Source: Desulfuromonadaceae bacterium
Lineage (GTDB): Bacteria; Desulfobacterota; Desulfuromonadia; Desulfuromonadales; Geopsychrobacteraceae
Length of the DNA stretch: 16,015 nt
Direction of reading: 5' to 3'
Assembly: GCA_013138655.1 (NCBI GenBank)
Contig: WTCI01000142.1
Coordinates: 1-16,015, forward strand
Numbering within the stretch: position 1 is the stretch's first letter; each line of letters starts with the position of its first letter. This document shows, one piece after another, positions 1-6,858 of the stretch. Position numbers and translations under genes: made by a program. Under the pieces are notes generated by a model, which was not told where the DNA came from, made no database searches, and saw nothing but the letters and a program-made list of their open reading frames with translations.

Positions 1-23
1 GCTGGCCAGTTACAATCTATTCT

Positions 24-2681
24 CTATTTCAAAGCGAGGATTTTTTCCAAACTCTGCTGTAAAATTGCTCTTTTTCCCTCCGCTGCCGACAACTTCCCTC
101 GATCCTTTTGCAAAACCTGCGGAGGGGCATTGGCAACAAACTTTTCATTTGACAGTTTCTTGTTAAAAAAATCGACGTCCTTTTGAACCTTATTAATCTC
201 TTTCTGCAGACGTGCTTGCTCCTCTTCAACATCAATCAGCCCAGCTAATGGCAACAGCACCTCAACATCACCGGCAACTTGGGTCGAAGCCTGTTTCGGA
301 TGTTCGATACCGACCCCGACGGTCAACTCTTCAACACGTGCCAGAGACTTGATGTACGCCTGACCTGCCTCGATTGCCCGTGCAGACTCCGGTGCCTTAC
401 AATCAAGAACCACCTTGATCCGTTTCCCCGGCGGGAGATCAAGCTCACCACGGATATTCCGGATCGCCCGGATCACATCCATCAGCAGCTCCATGCTGCG
501 CACGGTCTGTGCATCGACCTGAACCCCGGCGGTGGTCGGATATTCGGCCTGCATGATAGAGATCGCCGGCCGTTCACCCGGCAGAGCATGCCAGATTTCT
601 TCTGTGACAAAGGGCAGAATCGGGTGTAACAGTCGCAGAAGACCTTCGAGTACCGTAAAGAGGACCGTCTGCGCCCGCTTGCGAGCAACCGGATCATCGC
701 CATAGAGATCCTCTTTGCTCAGTTCAACATACCAGTCACAGAACTCGTGCCAGGTAAAAGAATAGAGGGCACTTGCCACATCGTTGAATTTATAATCATC
801 CAGTGCTTTATTCACTTCGTCTGCAGTTTTGGTAAAGCGGTCGAGAATCCACTGATCGGCTTGCGAAAGAGACAATCCGGCAAAATCGATATTTTCTGGA
901 GCAAAATCCTCGAGATTCATCAGCGCAAAACGGCTGGCGTTCCAGAGCTTGTTGACAAAATTCCGATAACCGCCGATCCGCTCGGTGGAGAGCTTGATAT
1001 CACGCCCCATGGCCGCAAATGCGCACAGGGTGAAGCGAAAGGCATCGGCACCATACTCATCAACGATGGTCAGTGGATCGATGACATTCCCCTTGCTTTT
1101 GCTCATCTTCTGCCCTTGGGCATCGCGCACCAAAGCATGGATGTAGACTTCCTTAAAAGGAACCTCATCCATGAACTTGAGGCCCATCATCATCATCCGG
1201 GCAACCCAGAAGAAGAGAATGTCGAACCCGGTCACCAGGCAACTGGTCGGATAAAACTTCTGCAGGGTTTCGGTCTGTTCCGGCCAGCCCAGGGTTGAAA
1301 AGGGCCAGAGCGCCGAGGAGAACCAGGTATCGAGAACGTCAGTCTCCCGGCGGATATTGGCACTGCCGCAATGTTTGCAGGCTGTCGCATCTTCCAGCGC
1401 GACCGTGATCTCATCACAGTCGTTACAGAACCAGGCGGGAATCCGATGTCCCCACCAGATCTGCCGGCTGATGCACCAGTCCTGAATATTGTACATCCAC
1501 TCGTAATAAGTTTTTTCCCACTGGGCCGGGACGATTTTGGTATTGCCACTCTCAACCGCCCTGATCGCCTCTTTAGCCAGCGGTCCGACAGCCACATACC
1601 ACTGCTTGCTCATGTAAGGTTCGATAATGGTTTTACAACGATAACATTCACCGACAGCGTTCGCATAATCATCAACTTTTTCCAGCAAACCCTGCGCTTT
1701 CAGGTCGGCAACCACATTCTTGCGAGCCTCGTAACGCTCCTGCCCCCGGTAGGGACCACCATTTTCGTTGATGACTCCCGACTCATCCAGCACGTTGATG
1801 AATTCCAGAGCGTGCCGCTTGCCGATTTCAAAGTCGTTGAAATCATGAGCCGGGGTAATTTTTACCGCACCGGAACCGAATTCCATATCAACATAATCAT
1901 CGGCAATAATCGGGATTTCGCGATCAACCAACGGCAATAAGACTGTCTTCCCGATCAGCTTCTGATAGCGTTCATCTTCCGGATTAACGGCCACGGCAGT
2001 ATCACCGAGCATCGTTTCAGGGCGGGTGGTCGCAACGATCAGGTATTGATCCGTTCCCTTGACCGGGTAACGCAAGTGCCAGAGGTTGCCCTGCTTATCT
2101 TCATGCTCAACCTCAAGGTCCGAGAGGGCGGTATGACAACGCGGACACCAGTTGATCAACCGGTTATCACGGTAGATCAGACCGTCCTCATAAAGACGCA
2201 CAAACACCTCACGAACCGCCCTCGAAAGACCGGCGTCCATAGTAAAACGCTCACGCTGCCAGTCACAGGAAGCGCCAAGACGCTTCAGCTGATTGATGAT
2301 TTGCCCGCCCGATTCCTCACGCCACTGCCAAACCCGCTCGACAAACTGATCACGCCCCAAATCGTGACGATCCTTACCTTCACCAGCCAACTGCTTTTCC
2401 ACCACATTCTGGGTGGCAATCCCGGCATGATCGGTGCCCGGCATCCAGAGAACCTCATGCCCAGTCATCCGTTTCCAGCGGCAGAGAATATCTTGCAGGG
2501 TGTTGTTGAGGGCGTGTCCCATGTGCAGGACACCGGTGACATTCGGCGGCGGGATAACGATGGAATAATGAGGCTTAGCTGACGTTTCGTCGGCGTGGAA
2601 GTCACCACGTTTTTCCCAGATGTCAAACCATTTCTGCTCAACCAGGGCCGGCTCGTAACCTTTGGGCAGTTCTGTTTTCAT
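24..2681 (-). CDS. valS: valine--tRNA ligase (ValRS)
   Basis: Class I aminoacyl-tRNA synthetase that charges tRNA-Val with valine in the cytoplasm and edits mischarged threonine. The 885-residue product has the HIGH-type motif HMGH at residues 53-56 and KMSKS at 525-529. The CP1 editing domain lies at about 200-340 and includes TTRPET (218-223) and the GSGAVKITPAHD block (269-280). Cysteine pairs at 179/182, 346/349, 419/422 and 435/438 suggest zinc knuckles. The last ~65 residues are Lys/Glu-rich and look like the C-terminal coiled coil that contacts tRNA. Length matches the shorter bacterial ValRS type (about 880 residues). The start is ATG with an AAGGA ribosome site about 10 nt upstream. 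It is separated from the upstream receiver gene by 128 nt holding a strong hairpin. Intact and ordinary. Confidence 0.98.
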   Translation of the reverse strand: MKTELPKGYEPALVEQKWFDIWEKRGDFHADETSAKPHYSIVIPPPNVTGVLHMGHALNNTLQDILCRWKRMTGHEVLWMPGTDHAGIATQNVVEKQLAGEGKDRHDLGRDQFVERVWQWREESGGQIINQLKRLGASCDWQRERFTMDAGLSRAVREVFVRLYEDGLIYRDNRLINWCPRCHTALSDLEVEHEDKQGNLWHLRYPVKGTDQYLIVATTRPETMLGDTAVAVNPEDERYQKLIGKTVLLPLVDREIPIIADDYVDMEFGSGAVKITPAHDFNDFEIGKRHALEFINVLDESGVINENGGPYRGQERYEARKNVVADLKAQGLLEKVDDYANAVGECYRCKTIIEPYMSKQWYVAVGPLAKEAIRAVESGNTKIVPAQWEKTYYEWMYNIQDWCISRQIWWGHRIPAWFCNDCDEITVALEDATACKHCGSANIRRETDVLDTWFSSALWPFSTLGWPEQTETLQKFYPTSCLVTGFDILFFWVARMMMMGLKFMDEVPFKEVYIHALVRDAQGQKMSKSKGNVIDPLTIVDEYGADAFRFTLCAFAAMGRDIKLSTERIGGYRNFVNKLWNASRFALMNLEDFAPENIDFAGLSLSQADQWILDRFTKTADEVNKALDDYKFNDVASALYSFTWHEFCDWYVELSKEDLYGDDPVARKRAQTVLFTVLEGLLRLLHPILPFVTEEIWHALPGERPAISIMQAEYPTTAGVQVDAQTVRSMELLMDVIRAIRNIRGELDLPPGKRIKVVLDCKAPESARAIEAGQAYIKSLARVEELTVGVGIEHPKQASTQVAGDVEVLLPLAGLIDVEEEQARLQKEINKVQKDVDFFNKKLSNEKFVANAPPQVLQKDRGKLSAAEGKRAILQQSLEKILALK

Positions 2682-2739
2682 CTTGCGTTTGTCCTTATTA
2701 TAAAACCAATGAGATCAGCAATATATTCGGGCGACAATA

Positions 2740-2781
2740 AAGGGGGGAGGCAAGGAAGTCAAGACCCCTGCCTCCCCCCTT
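2740..2781 (-). terminator. GC-rich hairpin between the receiver gene and valS
   Basis: A perfect 13-bp inverted repeat: 2740-2752 pairs with 2769-2781, with a 16-nt loop. The core is six G-C pairs followed by AGG/CCT. On the minus strand the stem is followed by TTTATT, a short and imperfect U tract. It sits 28 nt past the stop codon of the acidic receiver gene and 58 nt before the valS start. An intrinsic terminator for the cheW-cheW-receiver unit is the simplest reading. A partial terminator or attenuator in front of valS is possible because I see no convincing promoter in the remaining 58 nt. Confidence 0.7.
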
Positions 2782-2809
2782 CAGGAGAAGTTATGTTTTG
2801 TCTATCAGC

Positions 2810-4576
2810 CTATTCGGCGCCCTGCTTGATCTTGCGGATTTCGTCGCGAATCATCGATTCTGCCAAGTCGGGCACAACCTCCCAGATAACCTGCTCGAGC
2901 ATTTCGCCGGCTAACTTTTCAATCGTCGGACCGGCCACCTTGGCAACCACCTTTTTCAGTTCATCCTCAGAAAGCTCTCGCAGTTGTTGTTCAACCTGCT
3001 CGACCGTAGACACATCTTTATCAGCAGTGGCAACAGCAACACCAGTGGCCGCGGCAACGGCAGTGACAACTGCTGGAGCCTCGATCTCTTCCTCAGCAGG
3101 CTCATAGAACCCTTCATCTCCTACAGGCCCAGCGGGCAAGGCAATCTCGGGCTCCGGCTCACTGACCGGCGCCGTAAAGATCTCTTCCTCAGCAGATTCA
3201 GCCACCAGCTCAGGCTCTTCAACAAAAATAGACTCGTCTCCGCCAACCAACACCTCTTCGGCATCCTCCACAACAGGTTCCGGTTCAACGACAGCCACTG
3301 TTTCTTCTGCCGACCAGGAGTCTTCAACAAACGGAACTGACTCAGGTTCCGAAACAGGCTCCTCCTCTATCGACTCCGCTCCAAATGAAGCAGGTGTCAA
3401 TTCGGCAGCCGGCGCAACTTCCTCCAAAGGCTCCTCTCCGAGGATATCTTCTTCTGCCAGCTCAAGTATTTCTTCATCCGGCACCTGCAAATCGTCACCC
3501 AGAGGTTCGACAACCGGGAGTTCTTCGGCAGATTCATCAGCCACAAACCCGGTCTCAGCAAGCGGTTCTTCAGCAGCAAAAACGGGTTCTTCAACAACCA
3601 CAGCCTCTTCCTCGGCAACGATTGACGCTTCCGACAACTCCAACGCTTCGTCAGAGCCCTCTTCCAAGGCAAAAGACCCCTCGGGTTCGGCCTGTGCTGC
3701 AACTTCATCTTCGAGTGCTGCGAGTTCAGCAGAATCATCCTCGATTTCAGTAACTTCTTCGACAACCTCATCCAGCTCAAGCGGCTCCTCGTCCATTGGC
3801 GCGGAGAAGTCAACGACCTCCTCAATCGGCTCTTCATGACGAAAACCTATAGCTTCAGCATCTGTTTCATCCGCAATCGGGCGTTCCGGGACATCATCCT
3901 CAGCAAAGGAAGCAAATGAACCTGTATCTTCTTCCTCAACAACCATCTCATCGGCCGAATCTTCAGCCGTGAGCGCCTCGACAACATCCAGTTCTGCCGC
4001 GTCAGTCTTAAGCTCGGACGAACCCTGAAGATCATCCTCTTCAAACGAGACAGCGTCCCAAATACCTTCTGACGAATCCTCCTCCGTCACGTCCAAGGCC
4101 GCCAGATTGTCTAAACCCATAACCCTGTCGTCCACCGGCAGTTCGACTTCGTCAACATCCACCGGCTCTGCGACGGAAACTGGTGGCGCCGCCGCGAGAC
4201 GAATGGGCTCAGCATCCAGCAGTTGGGCAACCTTGTCGAGCAGTGCTTGAGATTCAAACGGTTTTGTCAACCAACCGTCTGCCCCGACAGTTTGCACACG
4301 TGCCTCATCAAAATGCTCAAAGGTTCCAGGCAATAACAAAACCGAGGTATGAGCCAAGCGCGGCTCACTCTTGATGGCTTGGCATAATTCAAAACCATCT
4401 TTACCCGGCATGGAAATATCTGCAATGACCAGATCAGGGTATTCGTCTAATGCCTTATTAAAAGCCTCATCACCATTATCGCTTATCAGCAGTTGATAAT
4501 CTTCCGTGGCAAAAATAATACCGATGACTTTCTGTATGGTAATACTGTCATCAGCCAGCAGCAGCTTTTTCATCAT
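2810..4576 (-). CDS. receiver-domain protein with long acidic linker and conserved C-terminal helix
   Basis: A 588-residue signalling protein with no recognisable output domain such as DNA-binding, GGDEF or kinase. Residues 1-122 form a CheY-like receiver: acidic pair D9/D10, phospho-acceptor D53 in the IADISMPG block, and K105 in TKPF. The position equivalent to the CheY switch Thr/Ser is P83, which is unusual. Residues ~125-500 are a low-complexity linker rich in Glu, Asp, Pro, Ala and Val; residues 247-519 contain no Lys or Arg. An Ala/Val stretch follows (501-518). Residues ~523-588 look folded and helical, with Trp565 in the VIWEVVPDLAE segment. From memory, similar C-terminal segments recur in deltaproteobacterial receiver proteins. 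Two in-frame ATGs at the start (4576, 4573) both fit the AGGAGG site at 4582-4587. The gene lies 33 nt after a CheW-like gene, so co-transcription is likely. The architecture recalls Myxococcus RomR/FrzS, but orthology is not shown. Confidence 0.9.
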   Translation of the reverse strand: MMKKLLLADDSITIQKVIGIIFATEDYQLLISDNGDEAFNKALDEYPDLVIADISMPGKDGFELCQAIKSEPRLAHTSVLLLPGTFEHFDEARVQTVGADGWLTKPFESQALLDKVAQLLDAEPIRLAAAPPVSVAEPVDVDEVELPVDDRVMGLDNLAALDVTEEDSSEGIWDAVSFEEDDLQGSSELKTDAAELDVVEALTAEDSADEMVVEEEDTGSFASFAEDDVPERPIADETDAEAIGFRHEEPIEEVVDFSAPMDEEPLELDEVVEEVTEIEDDSAELAALEDEVAAQAEPEGSFALEEGSDEALELSEASIVAEEEAVVVEEPVFAAEEPLAETGFVADESAEELPVVEPLGDDLQVPDEEILELAEEDILGEEPLEEVAPAAELTPASFGAESIEEEPVSEPESVPFVEDSWSAEETVAVVEPEPVVEDAEEVLVGGDESIFVEEPELVAESAEEEIFTAPVSEPEPEIALPAGPVGDEGFYEPAEEEIEAPAVVTAVAAATGVAVATADKDVSTVEQVEQQLRELSEDELKKVVAKVAGPTIEKLAGEMLEQVIWEVVPDLAESMIRDEIRKIKQGAE

Positions 4577-4609
4577 TGATGCCTCCTCGCACCATCGAAG
4601 TCAGGCTCT

Positions 4610-5029
4610 TTAACCCCCTCGGGTCAATTCGATCGCCAAAAAATCGACATCTAAAATGTTGAATACCTTACCTTGGTATTTGAAATTTCCGGCAACACCG
4701 GCAATCTTGCTTTCACCGGAATCCAGAATTTCGCCCTTATTTTCTGCAACAACTCCAAAAGTCCTGTCTGCGGAGAAAGCTATCAAACCAGCCTCAGACT
4801 CAACAATAATTTTGTATTCAGCAGTCCTCGCGGCCCCAGGATCCCCATGAGACAACCCAGGTAAAAATAACAGAGGTATCAGCCTACCATCATCGACCAA
4901 AACCTCGACAACAGTTTTTTCTATTCCGGGCAGCAAAAAACCATTTTTTTCATGAACGACCTTACAGAGTTGCAACAACCGAACTGCATAAGCGATTTGA
5001 CAACAACTAAAAAGACCGAAGCGGGTCAT
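4610..5029 (-). CDS. CheW-like adaptor protein (second of pair)
   Basis: A 139-residue protein that appears to be a single CheW domain, the SH3-like scaffold linking CheA-type kinases to receptors. An N-terminal strand-like segment ends in YAVRLLQL. LIPLLFLPGL (51-60) fits the mid-domain strand, and the C-terminal segment GVAGNFKYQGKVFNILD fits the CheW end where a strand leads into an Asp-containing helix. There is no signal peptide or membrane segment, so it should be cytoplasmic. Its ATG overlaps the stop of the upstream CheW-like gene (ATGA, 5026-5029) and no strong ribosome site is visible, which suggests translational coupling. Two neighbouring Cys residues (9 and 10) lie near the start. 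Sequence divergence is high, so the partner cannot be named. Confidence 0.8.
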   Translation of the reverse strand: MTRFGLFSCCQIAYAVRLLQLCKVVHEKNGFLLPGIEKTVVEVLVDDGRLIPLLFLPGLSHGDPGAARTAEYKIIVESEAGLIAFSADRTFGVVAENKGEILDSGESKIAGVAGNFKYQGKVFNILDVDFLAIELTRGG

Positions 5030-5478
5030 ACGGCGATTGATGGAGAACCATAATAACGCTCTGGCTCAAAGATAATCATAGGTTCATTATGCAGAAGTTC
5101 GACCTGAGAAAAACAGCGATTAACTGTCTGTTTAAGTAAAGGCGGCAATTCACAAGGCTGAAACCTTTCGGAAGAACAGACGCCGTCAACCTTATCAACC
5201 AGCAAAGCCCAGTTCCCTTCCGAACTTCTCAGCACGAGAGCAACCCTATCCCTGATTGCTGTTGACGATGACAGCTCCAGGCGCAAGGTTGGGTCGATGA
5301 CGGGAATTAAGGTCTGGCGAAACATCAGTGATCCGACAATACCGGAATCAAGATCTGCCTTCCCGGGATCAACCGCATCGACGATTTGCTCGCATATCTC
5401 AATGATGCTAGCCAAATCCAACACAAAGCCGACCTCGCCAAGACGAAAGATCAGTTTTTTGGCAGCGGCCTGAACCAT
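5026..5478 (-). CDS. CheW-like adaptor protein (first of pair)
   Basis: A 150-residue single CheW-like domain. The start KLIFRLGEVGFVLDLASIIEI matches the opening strands of CheW. RQTLIPVIDPTLRLEL (54-69) matches the conserved region where the strand carries the Asp-Leu element, and RVALVLRSSEGNWALLVDKVDGV (77-99) matches the 'vvvv..g...gl.vD.v..V' block. It should act in the cytoplasm as a scaffold or adaptor for a chemosensory-type kinase, but no CheA or methyl-accepting receptor lies in the window. The ATG at 5478 has purine-rich ribosome-site sequence (GGTGAGG) about 5 nt upstream and a good promoter candidate at 5519-5547. It appears to be the first gene of a three-gene unit with the second CheW-like protein and the acidic receiver protein. 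Confidence 0.85.
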   Translation of the reverse strand: MVQAAAKKLIFRLGEVGFVLDLASIIEICEQIVDAVDPGKADLDSGIVGSLMFRQTLIPVIDPTLRLELSSSTAIRDRVALVLRSSEGNWALLVDKVDGVCSSERFQPCELPPLLKQTVNRCFSQVELLHNEPMIIFEPERYYGSPSIAV

Positions 5479-5518
5479 AGCCCCTCACCCCTCTGAATCA
5501 AAACATAAGCCATTTTTA

Positions 5519-5547
5519 ACGCTAGCATGGCGGTTAGCGGCTGTCAA
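5519..5547 (-). promoter_or_regulatory. sigma-70-type promoter candidate for the cheW-cheW-receiver unit
   Basis: On the minus strand the -35 is a perfect TTGACA (5542-5547), the spacer is 17 nt, and the -10 is TAGCGT (5519-5524) with an upstream TGC that makes an extended -10. The -10 matches consensus at only three of six bases. Predicted transcription starts near 5512, about 34 nt before the first cheW-like ATG. It implies that the signalling genes need not be transcribed from dgt. Confidence 0.55.
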
Positions 5548-5583
5548 GCTTTTACCCAGGGAAAATCAATAAGTTACCACACT

Positions 5584-6624
5584 TCAAACAGCCTTCCATG
5601 GTTGCGGTAAGAAGAGTCGATGGTGCAATGACAGGGCAAACCTATCGGTCATACCGGCGACAAAATCAGTGACAGAAACCTCCAAACTATCTCCGCACAG
5701 GCGACGTCCTCCATACTGGATGAAGACCTGCTCATTATCCATAAAATAAAGGAACAGTTCGCGCAGTAAATGTGATGCCTTGCTAAAATCTTCCTGAACC
5801 CGATCAGTTCGATAGACATGTTCAAATAACCAACTGCGTAATTCACGAATTGCTTCATCCATTCCAACAGAAAGCCTGATCGATTCACAGTCAACTTTAA
5901 GTGTTTCTGCGATCAGATCACGCACCATGCGATCAATGCGACGAGAATGCTTAAGACCAACGACTCGGGATATCTTCCCTGGCACATCGGTCTCCTTGAT
6001 AACGTCTCCGCGAATCGCGTCATCAAGGTCGTGGCTGACGTAAGCAATTATGTCAGCCAGACGAACAATCTGCCCCTCCAGGGTGACAGCAAGAAAATCT
6101 TCTTCCGGAGTCAACAAGCCCCCCCGCCCCTTAGAGTGCTTACGAATCCCGTCCCGCACCTCAAATGTCAAATTCAATCCACGGCCATCTTTCTCAAGAA
6201 TGTCGACAACCCGCAGGCTCTGCCGGACATGATGGAAACCACCGCTGACCAACTCATTAAGCACCCGCTCTCCGGCATGCCCAAAAGGAGTATGCCCCAA
6301 GTCATGCCCCAGGGCGATCGCTTCAGTGAGATCTTCATTCAAAAAAAGCGCCCGAGCAATAGTTCTGGCAACTTGAGAGACCTCAAGAGTATGTGTCAGG
6401 CGAGTTCGATAATGGTCCCCCTCAGGAGACAAAAAGACTTGCGTTTTGTATTTCAAGCGACGAAAGGCCTTACAATGAAGAATACGATCGCGATCATGCT
6501 GAAATACTGTCCGTATGGAACACTCCTGTTCCGGAAAGTTTCTCCCTTTGGAATTCCCACTAAAACAAGCTTTGGATGAAAGTGTCTCAAGTTCACGCTT
6601 TTCCAGAGCATCTCTTATTTCCAT
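5584..6624 (-). CDS. dgt: deoxyguanosinetriphosphate triphosphohydrolase-like protein (HD domain)
   Basis: HD-superfamily dNTP triphosphohydrolase, which cleaves dNTPs to deoxynucleoside plus tripolyphosphate and so adjusts nucleotide pools. Metal-binding residues of the HD domain are visible: H78 (RLTHTLEV), H107-D108 (ALGHDLGH, followed by H111) and D191 (RLADIIAY). The N-terminal part contains FQHDRDRILHCKAFRRLKYKTQ-type sequence (41-62), typical of the family. The frame stays open upstream to a TTG at 6720, but the ATG at 6624 is preferred: it has GGAAGG at 6631-6636 with 6-nt spacing, and the protein then begins where family members usually do. This gives 346 residues, typical of the shorter dGTPase-like type rather than the ~505-residue E. 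coli enzyme. Divergent from the MucR-family gene; 105 nt upstream of the cheW-like gene, with no clear terminator between. Confidence 0.93.
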   Translation of the reverse strand: MEIRDALEKRELETLSSKACFSGNSKGRNFPEQECSIRTVFQHDRDRILHCKAFRRLKYKTQVFLSPEGDHYRTRLTHTLEVSQVARTIARALFLNEDLTEAIALGHDLGHTPFGHAGERVLNELVSGGFHHVRQSLRVVDILEKDGRGLNLTFEVRDGIRKHSKGRGGLLTPEEDFLAVTLEGQIVRLADIIAYVSHDLDDAIRGDVIKETDVPGKISRVVGLKHSRRIDRMVRDLIAETLKVDCESIRLSVGMDEAIRELRSWLFEHVYRTDRVQEDFSKASHLLRELFLYFMDNEQVFIQYGGRRLCGDSLEVSVTDFVAGMTDRFALSLHHRLFLPQPWKAV

Positions 6625-6630
6625 CAGAAT

Positions 6631-6637
6631 CCTTCCT
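6631..6637 (-). promoter_or_regulatory. ribosome binding site that fixes the dgt start
   Basis: On the minus strand AGGAAGG (6631-6637) lies 6 nt before ATG 6624. The upstream in-frame alternatives (TTG 6720, ATG 6714) have no comparable site and would add about 30 residues not expected for the family. A 7-bp inverted repeat (6641-6656) begins 3 nt upstream of it. Confidence 0.7.
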
Positions 6638-6640
6638 TTA

Positions 6641-6656
6641 GTTTCCGTCCGGAAAC
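6641..6656. repeat. inverted repeat in the dgt leader
   Basis: GTTTCCG and CGGAAAC (7-bp perfect arms) are separated by TC. It lies between the predicted dgt promoter and the dgt ribosome site. It could be a protein-binding operator or a small RNA hairpin near the ribosome site; the sequence alone cannot decide. Confidence 0.5.
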
Positions 6657-6718
6657 GGTTCTTTTCCGCCGTGGCAAGGAAATCACGAATAAAGCATTTC
6701 TCCGAAAAACACATCGTC

Positions 6719-6747
6719 AATATAAAAATATCCGCTATTTAAGTTAA
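6719..6747 (-). promoter_or_regulatory. promoter candidate for dgt
   Basis: Minus strand: -35 TTAACT (6742-6747), 17-nt spacer, -10 TATATT (6719-6724). Predicted start near 6712 gives a leader of about 88 nt before ATG 6624. The surrounding DNA is AT-rich, so chance matches are possible. Confidence 0.35.
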
Positions 6748-6762
6748 CAAGTGAATAAAACC

Positions 6763-6779
6763 AATCAGCTTAAATCAGC
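6763..6779. repeat. AATCAGC direct repeat at 10-bp period
   Basis: AATCAGC occurs at 6763-6769 and again at 6773-6779, one helical turn apart, midway between the divergent dgt and mucR-family promoters. The spacing suits two protein monomers on the same DNA face. Short enough to be chance. Confidence 0.35.
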
Positions 6780-6798
6780 ATATTCATTATTTTTGTTC

Positions 6799-6828
6799 TT
6801 GCCTTCCACTTTAGACATCGTTTATAAA
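6799..6828 (+). promoter_or_regulatory. promoter candidate for the MucR-family gene
   Basis: Plus strand: -35 TTGCCT (6799-6804), 18-nt spacer, -10 TATAAA (6823-6828). Predicted start near 6835, leaving about 70 nt of leader before the regulator ATG at 6905. An AAATAT-N8-ATATTT inverted repeat (6826-6845) covers the end of the -10 and the predicted start, a position suited to repression. Confidence 0.45.
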
Positions 6829-6858
6829 TATTCTCTTTGATATTTGAGGGGGGTATTT

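Noticed and set aside
279..2582. Several plus-strand open frames of 116-189 codons opposite valS
   Set aside because: They lie wholly within an intact valS with all family motifs, show no family features and no ribosome sites. They are antisense shadows.
2697..2702. TATAAT sequence upstream of valS as a -10 element
   Set aside because: It would start transcription about 9 nt before the ATG and remove or overlap the ribosome site. No matching -35 at proper spacing (nearest TTGCTG is 13 nt away).
2984..3837. Long open frames on both strands inside the acidic receiver gene (for example 2984-3340 and 3385-3753 plus, 3397-3837 minus)
   Set aside because: They arise from the biased Glu/Ala/Pro codons of the linker, giving compositionally odd Lys/Arg- or Gln/Pro-rich products with no recognisable domain. 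The receiver frame is continuous and has domains at both ends.
5519..5540. CGCTA/TAGCG inverted repeat after dgt as a terminator
   Set aside because: Only 5 bp with a 10-nt loop and followed by GTTAAAAA rather than U residues on the minus strand. It is better explained as part of the extended -10 promoter.
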